Source: Pseudorasbora parva
Lineage: Eukaryota; Chordata; Actinopteri; Cypriniformes; Gobionidae
DNA length: 64,000 nucleotides
Reading direction: 5' to 3'
NCBI RefSeq assembly: GCF_024679245.1
Contig: NC_090182.1
Location: 35,611,047 to 35,675,046 of the forward strand
The notes beneath the pieces are model-generated. The model saw only the letters and a list, made by a program, of their open reading frames with translations, was not told the origin of the DNA and did no database searches. Both the position numbers and the translations under genes were made by a program. The stretch's first letter is position 1; each line of letters opens with the position of its first letter. Shown one piece after another: positions 52,930 to 64,000 of the stretch.

Positions 52930-53084
52930 CCCGCGCTACGGGGCGGAGCGTGGAATGCGTGATCGCATGCCAAATTTCATTGGCTCGTTGTTAGATGCTC
53001 GAAGTAGGATTGGTCTCTAAAGTAAGATCCCATTCGTCGGTTCAGTTCTGACGTACGTCGAACGTGACCGACTGAAAGGGAACT

Positions 53085-55270
53085 GCGTGTTTCTTTTCTT
53101 AACATTATAGCCCAGTTGTTTAAAATCTATGCGATTAACGCCGACAGTTTATTCTAATGGCATAAGTGAGATTGTGTTAACTTTGGCAGCCTAAGATATA
53201 TTCTTACGAACATTGGACAAAACAAAACGGGAAAAAGTGAGCAAATTCATTGACGCTGTTCACTTTCATGAACAGCTTATTGAGTCAAAAAATACTCATA
53301 AAACAACGTTCGAAGTTGGACAGACTAAAAATTTCCGTCTAATGTATGAAAAAGATGTGCAGAATCTGTCAAAATGTATACAACCACTATGCATGCATGC
53401 TCTTTCACGATGAACACGACGCCCCTCTCGGTCCATAACCACTAGCAATCAACACACTCTTATCCTTTTTCACCACAATGATCCTTTTAAATGTTTACTT
53501 AACCAAAGTTTACCACGTTCGTATCATTTTAATGTTCGTAAACTTTTGGACAGAAGCCACAAACTTACCCACATTTGTCGAAATCTGTGAAATCCTGTTG
53601 TTCTTTCTCCCGTGCAGAACAAGCATGACCTAGACAATCTTATATCTCACATGAGAACCATTGAGACATTAAAAGATGGAAATTCAGCATCAAAAATAAA
53701 ATGTACAAGCGTTAAGATTTTTGGACAGAAAATCTCTGCCCCTGTTTTATCCCAATTTATTAACAATTTATCATATAGCCACGCATTTGATAATTTAACC
53801 CACACAAGATGTTTTTATTGTTTTGCTACTCATATAATTACATGGAAAAATTATATCTCTTTTTTTTTAGAATCATAGTTTAACGTTCGTAACTGTTTGG
53901 ACAGGAGGTGTAAAAAACGTTAGTAAATGTTTCCATTGCATCGTGGTGGATTAAGGGAGTTATACTTGCAGTGTTAGTAGTAGTATTTTGTAGAAGACAC
54001 ACCAAAATAAATGTTATGCACCAAAATTCAGGATTTTATTAAAGGAAATTAAAGAAATTACTTGATGCACCGGATGCACTGAATGTCCCACCCTGACCTC
54101 TAATTTCTGGGGACGGAAATAAAAAAAAAGTCTCATTACATGATAATGCCAAGCCTTAGTGTGATAAAATTAACTTTATTATTTCTTACATCTATCTTAA
54201 ACAAAATTGTGGGAAAAAAAAGAAAAAAATGACAACATCTGGGTATTATTCAATCTATTTTGTTCATTACACCCCTTGTGGACAGAAACTGTGGAATCGC
54301 TGAGCTCCTCCCCGACTGCACTTGGCTACTCTCGCCGATCGCATTCATCCAGCCGCAGCCGTTGTCGAACACACCATAACTCTTTAAGGTAGAACTGATG
54401 ACGGAAGAGTTTGATCTTCGCCTGACCAATCAGCAGAAAGGGGCGTATAATTCCAATTTGATGAATGCTAGAATGTTGTTGAAGGCTGAGCCATTAGTAG
54501 CTTTTTGACTTGAATTCAATGTAGGCAGACCTGGGTAGTGCTGTAATGTGAGGAGGTTAAACCAGTTCAGCTGCAGCTTTTAGGACACGCTGGGATTTAA
54601 GGAACTTGCTGGAAGTCTGGAGAATGTGTTGCAGATAAGTTGTGAGATGAACATGTTTGCTGTTGTTGTGTCAAATTAAACAAAAACAGTTTTATTTAAT
54701 GTTGATGCTGTGCAAATTGCTAATTCTTTTATAAATTTAAACTCAAAGTAATTGGATATGTTTTGCTTTGCTTACAGAAAGGAATGTTTTCCCAGACAAA
54801 TAATTTTTCCTTGTGTAAATGTTGGCAATTTCGTGTAAAATGTAGGTTTTTGTATGAGGTGTGTTGAAGTTTGACTTTCTGAAAGGTGATTTATTTTACT
54901 AGCCTGTCGGCAGTCAAGTAAGAGTTTGCACCAGGGAACACTCTTAAATGCTTTGTTAAGTTTGCCATCAATCAAAGTTGTTAGGTGTGTGGTAAGTAGA
55001 GGGCAGATTTCTTCATCAGGACCTCACTGGCCCATCTGTATCCGTCTGTGCAAGGCAGTGAGTTATATAGACCAGATTGGGTTTTAAAATGGAAAATTGG
55101 CCGTGCTACCTGAAAATCAGTGATATGAGTGTGCTCTGGACAGGGAGAGGATGGGATTATTTCTCTGGACTCCAGAAGACACTCATTAGGAAGGCTAGTG
55201 CGAATCCTGCTGCAAGCTTATGCCTCATGTCTGATGCCTGAGATTTTGGTCTAATTTGGGTCTTAAAGCA
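53085..55270. other. Non-coding or unassigned sequence
   Basis: Two short plus frames (53213-53413 and 53612-53878) have no recognised motif and are not called. A word like TTCGTAAxxxTTTGGACAG occurs near 53540 and 53885, and its partner TTACGAACATTGGACA near 53206. The rest is AT-rich and may be intronic or intergenic. Confidence 0.35.
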
Positions 55271-55727
55271 GCACTCTGATTAATTTTTTAAGGGGTGATG
55301 AATTGAGAAATCAACTTACCCTTGAGCTTTTGATATATAAAAGTTCATGGTAATATAAGAATATCCTCTAAGTTTTAGAGCTGAAAACTTCCTTGTTAGT
55401 CAAAGAAAAGCTTTTATAGACACCAGGCTCAGCAAACGATCCTGTGCTTCATACTTTCATCAATGTGTGACGAAACACTGCCTATACAGCTCGTCTAATC
55501 CAGTAGCCTCGCCCACCGACTCATGACACTGATTGTCTCGTGCTAGCTGGACAACAACAAAACATGCCAAGGACGATGGCAAGATATTGCACTATTCCTG
55601 TTAATGGAAGAACACAGTCTTCCTTTGGATCCTAACATTAGGAATGTGTGGTTGAACTTTATTTTTAATGAAGTTCCATCTCATGTGGACATTCAGTTTC
55701 ATTTCACTCAATTCACTGCGGAATCGC
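55271..55727 (+). pseudogene. THAP-like domain fragment with upstream MITE-like sequence
   Basis: From about 55290 the sequence (GGTGATGAATTGAGAAATCA) matches a repeat I associate with fish THAP-bearing elements. At 55590-55720 it encodes, with a frame change, CTIPV followed by NVWLNFIFNEVPSHVD and FTQFTAES. This resembles the end of a THAP zinc finger (the 'W-NFIFN' and 'HFT-ES' positions). The second zinc cysteine is lost. Possible source: a P-element-like transposase or a THAP gene. Low certainty. Confidence 0.4.
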
Positions 55728-56450
55728 CTAGATTTTTTCAACTCCGCCTTCTCACCAAAATTAAACATTTCGTTCCAGAAAAATCCATGGAGACAGCTAT
55801 TCATGCATTTATTACATCTCACTTGGATTACTGCAATTCATTGTACTGTGGTATCTCAAAGTCCCAGCTTGTTTGTCTACAATTGGTCCAAAATGCTGTG
55901 GCCAAATTTTTAAAACAAAGATAAAAACTTGACCATGTCACTCCCCTCCTACGAGCTCTCCATTGGTTACCAGCCAAATTTAGAATTGACTATAAAATTC
56001 TCTTAGTCGTTTACAAATGTCTGCATCATCTTGCTCCAAGTTACCTGACTGAACTTCTACATTCCCATAACCCGTCATGCGACCTAAGATCTAGAAATCT
56101 AAATTTACTCACGGTTCCTTGTGCTAGGCTCAAACGTCGAGGAGACAGAGCTTTTTCCGTTGTGGGGCCTAGATTGTGGAACAGCTTGCCGACACAAATT
56201 AGAGCAGCTTCCTCTTTGGCAGTTTTTAAATCACTGCTGAAAACCCATTTGTTTTCCTTAGCTTTTAATGTGTGCTAATGTCTCTGCCCTGTATGTTGTA
56301 AACACTTATTTTTTTCACTTTTGTTTAGTTTTTCTTTTTAAATTAGTGCTTGTAGTCTGTGAGATGTCGCTGTAGCTTGTACTTGTACAGCACTTTGGTC
56401 AGTCTGGTGACTGTTTTTAAATGTGCTTTATAAATAAAAAAACTGAAACT
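55728..56450 (+). pseudogene. L2-like LINE ORF2 C-terminus and 3' end
   Basis: The coding tail reads FFQLRLLTKIKHF, AFITSHLDYCNSLYCGIS and LQLVQNAVAKF. After a TAA at 55922 it continues in the same frame with HVTPLLRALHWLPAKFRID, YKCLHHLAPSYLTELL and RGDRAFSVVGPRLWNSLP. This is the standard end of the reverse transcriptase ORF of L2-group LINEs. A short 3'UTR ends in GCTTTATAAATAAA near 56428. The 5' part is missing and is joined directly to a THAP-like fragment in one reading frame. Confidence 0.8.
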
Positions 56451-56535
56451 TCTGGCTGGCATGGTCGCTCGTGATCCTGATCAGCGGCAGCTACACATCA
56501 TCACCAGCCTACTTAATGCCTTCTCTCCCTCTCCA

Positions 56536-57293
56536 TAGCTGTGTCCCAAAGTGAAGTGCACGCACTTCGAAGGACGCATTTGAAGTGCGATCACGTCATA
56601 GCGGCATTACGAAGGCTGTCCCAATGTGAAGGCTGCGCCCTCTGAAGGCCACATTTGAAGTGCGTTTACGTTACAGCGGCACTACGAAGTAAAGATCGAT
56701 CCTCCAAATGCTGAATGCGTGGCCGACACAGAACAATGCTGAGCGTCCGGTGTGAGACCCCTTTAACTGTCAATGCAACCGTGGCAACATAGGAAAAAAC
56801 GGTTCTACTGAGCTGCGTGATATAAATGTGATTATTTATTTATTTATTTTTAAAATCGCATTTGGCATTTAGTTATTTCATTACGTCAAAAGGCTTTGCG
56901 GTCCGGATGGATGCATCTCGCGGTCCGGATCCGGACCTGAGTCCGCCAGTTGGCGATCCCTGTGCTAGGCCATTAACGAAGCGGTTCATTGTTGCCAAGT
57001 CTGGAATGGGGTTGTATTTAGGCTACTGTTGCTTTAGGGTGGTTGTAGCCTATACAGTCCACAGGCTTAGTTGTCTTTACTTAAGCAATATTTCTACTGC
57101 CCGCGCCCCGCATTTTGGCCCATTCTGGCCGTGATTCCGATACTTTTGAATAACAATTGGAGGGGTTTTATTATTCAGACCTGGCAACCCTGTCCCTCGG
57201 TTCGCCCTTCGTGCACTTTGAAGGCGTGGCCTGGCCTGGCCTTCGAAGTGCATGGCCTTCGAAGCGCGCACCCTTCACTTTGGGACACAGCTA
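56536..57293. mobile_element. hAT-like MITE with TAGCTGTGTCCCAAAGTGAAG ends
   Basis: The left end TAGCTGTGTCCCAAAGTGAAG is mirrored by CTTCACTTTGGGACACAGCTA. Near both ends there are GAAGTGC / GCACTTCGAAGG units. No clear target duplication. 56875-56965 contains GGTCCGGATCCGGACC and GCCAGTTGGCGATCCCTG, the end of another DNA element. No transposase. Confidence 0.7.
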
Positions 57294-57792
57294 AGGTTGT
57301 CAGATCGTTGTTTGAGTCTCCAATGTCGCATGCCTGTTCCTCGTGTTTCCTGTGTTCTGGACTCTGGATTCTTTGTCATCGATCTCACCATGGACTCCCC
57401 TTCACCATCACTCCGTTCATCAGGATTTACCATCTCAGTCCCTGCATCACACTCTCCTGCTGTCTGTGTTCTAGGGCTGTCAAAATTGCTCAAAAACATT
57501 CAAATATTATCTCTAAAAAAACACGAATATTTGGACTGTTCGAACATCTGGTTGTCCATTTTGTTGTGCATTATGCGCATTACGTCAATAACTGGACAAA
57601 TTATTACAAAGAGACATAACTACTTGTATAGGTAGTCTGTTCTCTGCGGGTACACGTGCGATGAACGCAGCTGACAGTCTGGAGCTCACATCATAATGGT
57701 CAAGACCGCAGACTCTCTCTCTCTTGCCCTCACGCTCTCTGCGCATAACAGTTTAAATGAACAAACTTTGAGTGCTGATAAAGAGTTTTGTG

Positions 57793-58937
57793 TAGACATG
57801 TGCCGATTTTCGATAATGCGATTTATCACGATAATGAATATGCACGATATTGTTATCGTGGGCACTTTAAAATATCGTAAATAATAATTTATTAACAATT
57901 TATAATTTTTTTATAATGCACTCAAGAATACTTTGCCCATCAACCGTATAAATGCTCAACACCGCTGTATTCTGCCAAAGGGACACGCGCTCAGATATAA
58001 ACAAGCCCAACGTGCGTTTGCACATGACTGAACCGGTGAAGGAGACGCGCTGCTGAAGAGCCGCTCAGTGACAGCAGAGGGCGCTGATGAACTGCAGAAT
58101 GCAGCCGGTTACCCCGGAAACCAGCAAACAAACAAAAACGTGTAGTTTTTAAAACAGCCATTCGTTTTTGTAATCTCAATGTTGTTCATCACAGCACCAA
58201 ATACTTAATACTTAAAGACTTAATAGGCTATTTATTTTCAAATTTAAACATTTTTATGTTTTAATCTGGACTACAACCCTAATAATTAGAACTGTTCTAA
58301 TTATTTGTTATTGTTCAGTACAACTTTGAGATACGACTTCATTAGTTAACATGTTAATTCATTATTACCAAACACAATGAAAAATACTTATAAAGAATTA
58401 ATCATTCTATGTTAATTTCTTAGTTACTTTTTAATAACATTAAAATCAAAATCAAAATATCTTTTAATGGACCTTAGATAAAACTAACAATGATCAGTAT
58501 TTCTTAACTAACATTAACAAAAACATTATACTTTCTGTACCAAATGTAGCTATTGCTCAATCTTAGTTAATGCATTATCTAATGAGCCCTTATTGTAATT
58601 TGTAAGCCTACCTGTTGTTCTTTATAGCCTAATTCTTTTGCACTTTAATCTGTTTGAAAATTGTACTTTTACAGCTCTATAAAAAAATCAAGAGACCACT
58701 TAACATTGATTTCTCAATGAGGGGTCTCTTAGTTTTTTCCAGAGCTGTATATATTTTTGGTGCATTATTGTATTTAAACATTCAGTTATTTTTGTTTTTA
58801 CAAAAATAGTTCTTAAAGCTGTTATGCTATGGCAACACTTTTTTGCAACTTATTTAAATATCGTGATAATATCGTATATCGTGATAAAACGTCATCAATT
58901 AATCGCAGCATGAAAAATTGATATCGGCACATGCCTA
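57793..58937. mobile_element. hAT-like transposon with 8-bp TSD (inner)
   Basis: Starts TAGACATGTGCCGATTTTCG and ends TGATATCGGCACATGCCTA. The flanks are perfect GTTTTGTG repeats at 57785-57792 and 58938-58945. ATCGTGATAA words near both ends form subterminal repeats. Length 1145 bp, no transposase. Confidence 0.85.
58672..58747. mobile_element. 76-bp mini-MITE with TA target
   Basis: Starts CAGCTCTATAAAAAAATCAA and ends TTTTTTCCAGAGCTG. TA lies on both sides (58670-58671 and 58748-58749). The interior repeats GAGACC / GGTCTC. It looks like a Tc1/mariner-type mini element inside the inner hAT element. Confidence 0.7.
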
Positions 58938-59209
58938 GTTTTGTGCAAGCAATTTAAGGTCGCATCTTTTCCCAAATATAGCAGGCTTTATTCAGTGATT
59001 AAAACAAATAATATTAATATTAATTTAAGTTTTACAGCATATCGAACAAGCTCTGCTATGGTAAACATGGAACTTTTCCTTGATATGAAACAGTAAATAA
59101 TCAAACCAGTGGAAGCAGTGCATTTATCCTTTATTCATGCAACAGTCAGTGCAGTAGCCTTACACTTAAGTAATGCTTCTGTTTAACGTTAAATAAAAAA
59201 GAGGCATGG

Positions 59210-59970
59210 TTACGTACTGTTAGGGGTTAACAGCTTATGACCCAGGACCAGTAGTGAAGCAATGAAGACAGAGTCAGGATTGCAATTATTTAAAAGAACA
59301 GTTTACTTAAGAATAGTATGCAGTTTCAAAAGCAGAAGCCAGCTTCAAGTCTCAAAAGGAGTTCGTAGGCCGCGCTCCCTCTCTCACTGTCTCGTTGCCT
59401 CGCCCTATCGTACATACAATTGTCCCAACAATTATACTGTTTTAAAGGTCTTATCCACATCATTACTGCAATGTGGATGGTTGGTAAATTTCCACTCTAG
59501 CCGTTAATCTGATGCACGTTTCCATAGACGTGTCACTTGTTGACACTTTCACCCCAGAATTAGGCCCGCAGTGACCTTCCAGATCTGGAGCAGGCGCCAG
59601 CTTGCCCAGAATAACAAGTCCACCCATCGCTTAGGGTGCCCATTGTACACCATTCTCAACACTGATCTGTAACATAGAATATTGCGCACATACAGAGATA
59701 CGCAGTCCCTCCAAGGTTGGAGCTGATTAAGCTCCAGTTCTAACCAGTTCTTACCAAAACATACTGATAACATGTGCTTTCTTTTAGTGAGAGGGACACA
59801 CAATAGTACAAGCAATATTCATCTTGAGTCTTTAGTGTTTCAGTAAATGGAAATATAAAAGGAATAAAACATAAAAAATTGAATGAAAGACAAATCCATA
59901 TTTCATCTCTGGAAGCCGGGCTATGTGAGCAAACCCTGTCACTGCACTCCTGGCATGTTAGGGGTGTGTG
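59210..59970. mobile_element. Possible LTR-like or unclassified insertion
   Basis: About 740 bp of different composition, bounded by a TGTTAGGGGT word at 59219 and again at 59957. A TATAAAAGG word lies near 59851. It could be a solo LTR or another insertion, but I could not confirm ends. Confidence 0.3.
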
Positions 59971-60452
59971 ATACCTCAAAAATCAAAACACATGACCTTG
60001 TTGCCAGTGTTTAGTGACACATCACACATCTCTAGGCCAGACCTACAGTCACTGCTCAGAGACCAAATACACAGTTTAGAAAACAAGAAACTAAAAGCAA
60101 AATCATACTTGGATAGATGCATTATAATAATATAGGATCAATATTGATTAAAGTTTTGATTATGAAGTTAATTAGGATATAAATATATACAGGTATATTG
60201 AAGCGGCAGTGGATTTCAGAATCCCCCCTTCAGTACTAACTGTATCTTACAAAAACATGCTAACTGTATCTTACATAGCTTGCATTCAACTTTATCTCTC
60301 TACTCAACGAGAGCGAGCCCATGAGCAAAGCAGACAGCCACACCTCTACTACCGCAGGTGTTTTTCTTTTTCCACTTTTTTTCTATTTTTTGTTTGAATA
60401 TTAATTTTCACCTACCGAATTTAGAATATTCATTGACAGCCCTACTGTGTTC

Positions 60453-61636
60453 CCGCTCCACTGCCTCCGTCCAGCAGCGTTTGTGCAATGATCTTTCATT
60501 ACCCTTGAGTATCCGTTCAATAAACATTGTTTTTTGCATTGCATTTGCTTCATTCCTGTTTATCATTACAGAATCTTACACTATCACCCCGTAGAAGCTG
60601 TTTTTGTAAAAATAGGCTAATGACTACATCATAACCAACGTGACTCTGTCGCACAGTAGAGAAATTACCATAGACAGGAGGAGACACTCGCAGGTCTATG
60701 TGGCAGTCGGGGTGACATGGAGACATAAAGTCAAATAAAGTCAAGGGAGAAGCATGTGGAGAAGCCCATAGAGAGCCAAAAGCAATAGGAAAAAAACATT
60801 TAACATGATTCAGATTTCACTTTCCACAACTACTAGAAGACTTACAACTGTCAGACAGGAGGCCCGCGTCACATCTATGTCGTCAACATATGAGGATGTG
60901 TGCTTCTAATTGACTTCACTTTCCGCCGTTGAGGCTGGTCGCTGTGTCCAATTTTTTACTGTCTATGGTTGAAACCAACCAAATGCAGGCACATGACATC
61001 CACATCACTTATTGGCCATGGCGTATTTCCTAAACTGCTTTTCGATTGGTCAGAATTTACATGTGGAAAAATTCCAACAGAAGAGGAAAAGCCAACTATG
61101 GAGGAACGACTGCGCAGGCAGGTTTTGTCCCTGGCCATAATCTTTAACAATCCATAATTATTGTGTGTATTTGACCACAGTATGCAAACCAATACATTTC
61201 TATTATGAAGCACAGATGTGACTTGAAAACAATGTTCTAATGCACTGCAAACGGCGAGCGCGCATTGCTCGTCACTTCAAGCGGAGGCGTGTATTAATTA
61301 TTCTTAACTCTGACATGCTCATCTTCCGAAAATATTGCTATCTATCAGGTAATGTCATGCACATAATCTCAGCACAGCTGACTACGGCAGCTGGTTTAGT
61401 AGAAAAGTGATCAGTACTTTTGCAGCTGGTTCTGTTTGAGGTTTGGCTCTCACCAAAAACGAACTGCTCCAGAGTTTGTTTGAAAGCATACCGAGACCAC
61501 CTCTTCAAGGAGGTCTTGGTACGCTTGTTTGGGCCGCGTTTGGTGGGCACCGAGTGTGATTGCTGCTTTCACACCTGACCAAACGAACCGCACCAAAGAG
61601 GGAAACAAACTCTAGTACGATTCAACCGAACTGAAC
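60453..61636. other. Non-coding, repeat-derived
   Basis: 60590-60790 contains TCTGTCGCACAGTAGAGAAA and CTCGCAGGTCTATGTGGCAG, which I recognise as a dispersed fish repeat. 61440-61636 (GGTTTGGCTCTCACC, GTGTGATTGCTGCTTTCACA) is the end of a second one. No gene. Confidence 0.4.
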
Positions 61637-62092
61637 CAGAGTCCTGCACGGGTCCAGGGGGGAGGAGGCAGGAACCGGTGAACATTTAAAATACTTTAAT
61701 CAAACAAAATGAAAGTAACAGGCAGCTTCTCACGGACAACTGCCATGCACACACACATGATAAATGTAAACAAAACTCGACGTCAAATCCAGGTCTGGTG
61801 ATCTTTCGTCCTTTATTTGTGTCGCTCGTCCTTATATGCCTCCGAGCTCCCTCAGAGGACTCCCTCAGGTGTGGCTCGCAGGTGACGCTTATGCGCCATC
61901 ATGCCCCGGTCTCGCTCGCTCTCTCGCTCGTCCACCTTGCCACAGAAATATTGCACATATTTTTCATCCGCGCTACTACCCGCCCGCACAGAGTTGATTA
62001 TCTGCCCAAATCCCCGCCCGTGCATTTTATAAATGTCACAATCCACCCATTTTAGCCACTTTTATGTGGGTACCCGCAGGCCGACCCGTTGC
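61637..62092. mobile_element. hAT-like MITE with AGAGTCCTGCACGGGTC ends
   Basis: The left end AGAGTCCTGCACGGGTCC is mirrored by the right end GACCCGTTGCAGGACTCT. No matching target duplication was seen. It splits a second repeat whose right end (CCTTAAAGAGGACCCAAGTG) follows. No transposase. Confidence 0.65.
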
Positions 62093-64000
62093 AGGACTCT
62101 ATTGAAAGCCCCCTTAAAGAGGACCCAAGTGTGAAAACACCCTTAGATACATTGTTGTCTTTGACTAAAACTAGACTAAAATGACAACTTTTAGTCGACT
62201 AAAACTTAAATAACTAAAAAAGATATGTAAATTACTAAATATGACTAAAACTAACAAGGACATTTAGCACAAGACTAAGACTAAATTAAATTTACACTAA
62301 ACTGTAACGTATTCATGCTTCGTTTAAAAAAAAAATCATTATTTTTCATATATTTTACCTTTATTCTACACTGCCCTGTCCCTCCTTGTAAAAACGGTCT
62401 GATCGTTTCTGGGTTCTATGATGCCGGTCCCTCAAAAATATCCAATGGGCTCAGATTGGTTAGCTGACCCAGCTGTGTTGTGATTCGCAAACTGCCCAGT
62501 GCATGTTTTAGTTGATCGGTAAAGTTTAGTTCACCCAAAAATGAAATTTATGTAATTAATGACTCACCCTAATGTCGTTCCACACCCGTAAGACCTCCGT
62601 TAATCTTTAGAACACAGTTTAAGATATTTTATATTTTAGTTCCAGAGCATATGCAGTCTATGCACACTTTACTGTCTATGCACACTTTACTTAGGGGATC
62701 TGACATAATATTTTGTTTTGTTTTATGGAGCAGTTAGCAGAGAGCTTTATTAAAATAAGGGCAGCAAATTAGTATTTATTTACCCGGACGAAAAACTCAG
62801 CCAGTGTGGATTGGAGGTAACGACCCATTTATTTCCACTAGGTTATCGTGTATTATAGCCCCCCTTAGCCAGTTGATAATGCAATAGTATGTCATAAAAG
62901 CTGTGTCTACAAATGTTTTAACCAAATTTGAGTATCTAGAAATATGATTTCTGGAGTATTTTGTATACATGTATAGCTGCATCATATATTTAAAATTCCA
63001 CCCCTGCCTTGCAGGTGAGGAAGTGGGAAACTTGGCCATTGTTTGTCCTCATGGATGAGGTGTTGGGACAGGCATTCTAAACCCCCCTGTCCTCATTGCC
63101 TCCACCCCTGAGGACCATGGGCGTCGCTAGGCCCATTGTAGGGGGGCTTCAGCTTTTATTTGTAAAATAAAGTTATTTCTCTGCATTGTTTATTTTTGTA
63201 ATGCAAATTAAACTTTTAAAGTTAAACCAAGAAATTGTTTACATATTTGTCATGCAAGTTTTGTAAATTAAATAAATTATTCTGTAGGCTACATTTATTC
63301 ATATTGTCATGTCAATTAATTTGTAAATGAAACAATAAATTGTTCTAAACATTTTTATTTACAGTACTTGTTTACTAGCCTGGTTTTACCAGACTCTTGT
63401 ACATTTCATTTGTACATAGAGTATGGCCACTCTCCATTGACAAGGGTTTATTTCCGCGAAGGCGGGCACCCTGTTGAGGTTTAAAACTATTGGATCTGCC
63501 CTGAGCCACTCTGGATCTGCCATAACAAATCGCTAACATTTGGTCGTGACGAATTTCATGCGCCTTTCAATTCGCCTGTTTCACTCATGGAAATCCGACA
63601 AAATAAAAGTGGACATGTGCATGCCACCTCAGTAATAAAACTATAGGATAAAACCTAAAACTCGTGCATTCGGATTGTGATTTATTCACGCCACGGTGGA
63701 CAGGAGAGCTTTGTAATCAGGAACGCGGCGCTCACGTAGCCCATAACATCATTGTATGCTGTAAATAAAATGTCATATGCTTGGTATGATAAATGCTGCT
63801 ATAAATAACGGACCAATTCACATGTTTAAGTGCTTTTATTTTAATTTGTTTGAGCGGTGATGAAATATATTGCTCTTCTAAATACTTGCCAGCATTTTAA
63901 GGAAATACAAGTGTATAAATGCATCCTAATAACAGCAAAGCAACCGTATGGTGTTCTGCAGTGGTCAAAAATTATTACAAACAGTGAATTTTGAAGTGAT
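62093..64000. other. Non-coding, MITE fragments
   Basis: 62526-62640 carries TTTAGTTCACCCAAAAATG and CTCACCCTAATGTCGTTCC, a fragment of the TTAA-type MITE family. About 63118 starts GGGCGTCGCTAGGCCC, a DNA-element end known from fish. About 63380 starts GCCTGGTTTTACCAGACTC, a palindromic element end. No gene seen. Confidence 0.45.

Larger units (their letters stand above)
46923..53084 (-). mobile_element. DIRS-like retrotransposon with three open frames (DIRS-C), right end missing
   Basis: Minus-strand order: terminus AGTTCCCTTT (53084-53075), leader with TATA box, gag (52539-51034), pol (51308-48495), tyrosine recombinase (48834-47488), then about 560 bp to an abrupt end against a MITE. The frames overlap by about 275 and 340 bases, as usual for DIRS. 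I found neither an internal complementary region nor a right terminal repeat, so the 3' end appears truncated. It is the best-preserved coding copy in the window. Confidence 0.85.
57472..60444. mobile_element. hAT-like transposon with 8-bp TSD (outer)
   Basis: Starts TAGGGCTGTCAAAATTGC and ends GAATATTCATTGACAGCCCTA. The flanks are perfect CTGTGTTC repeats at 57464-57471 and 60445-60452. It contains the complete element 57793-58937 and possibly a second insertion at about 59215-59965. No transposase frame remains. Confidence 0.8.

Noticed and set aside
53213..53878. Two short plus frames that could be exons
   Set aside because: No motif, and I could not find consistent splice sites joining them.
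57252..57635. 127-aa plus-strand frame over the start of the outer hAT element
   Set aside because: It crosses the element boundary and target duplication and has no motif.
59219..59966. TGTTAGGGGT direct repeat as a target-site duplication of a solo LTR
   Set aside because: Ten bases is too long for LTR-element duplications and the proposed ends are not clear, so only a low-confidence feature was kept.

Overview
The window looks like nuclear DNA of a bony fish, most likely a cyprinid. It has no operons, ribosome binding sites or dense genes. It is AT-rich and full of microsatellites, MITEs, hAT, Tc1 and LINE remnants, and two retrotransposon groups typical of teleosts: DIRS tyrosine-recombinase elements and Ty3/Gypsy elements. 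Several short repeats (TTAA-flanked MITEs, 'GGTTAGTTCACCC' ends) are ones I associate with zebrafish and carp genomes. Family names rest on protein motifs and remembered repeat ends, not on a database search.

Layout. 1-2798: minus-strand DIRS fragment cut by the window edge. 3617-5060: (TA)n tracts around a hAT-like element. About 5.7-8.06 kb: a candidate small host gene on the plus strand, with an RFX X-box-like site, consensus splice sites and a poly(A) signal, and an unresolved frame problem. 8.1-9.0 kb: palindromic repeats. 9.0-14.1 kb: an antisense Gypsy gag fragment abutting a degenerate sense Gypsy pol with its 3' LTR. 16.4-20.5 kb: a palindromic MITE, then a three-level nest of DNA transposons with target-site duplications. 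20.66-21.25 kb: a candidate promoter, 5'UTR exon and first coding exon of a minus-strand host gene. 22.1-25.3 kb: a Tc1-like fragment and two antisense Gypsy remnants. 26.4-30.06 kb: a long inverted repeat holding (TA)n tracts, a hAT BED-finger fragment and a dead Tc1 transposon. 31.5-32.3 kb: another foldback repeat. 33.68-38.45 kb: a nearly complete DIRS element (DIRS-B) with inverted terminal repeats and an internal complementary region. 39.6-46.9 kb: hAT-like, LINE, gag, DIRS, piggyBac-like and MITE remnants. 46.9-53.08 kb: a minus-strand DIRS element (DIRS-C) with three long open frames but no visible right end. 55.3-64 kb: a THAP-like fragment joined to an L2-like LINE end, nested hAT elements with clean 8-bp duplications, and further MITEs.

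How the parts work together. In the DIRS elements a cysteine-motif gag, a pol (reverse transcriptase, RNase H, methyltransferase-like region) and a tyrosine recombinase would together copy RNA into a circle and integrate it. DIRS-B keeps the DNA structure this needs but its genes are broken. DIRS-C keeps the genes but lacks the right-hand DNA structure and carries a 96-bp in-frame duplication across the reverse transcriptase active site. Everything else mobile looks dead or non-autonomous. The two host-gene candidates are the only single-copy-looking signals, and I could not identify either protein.
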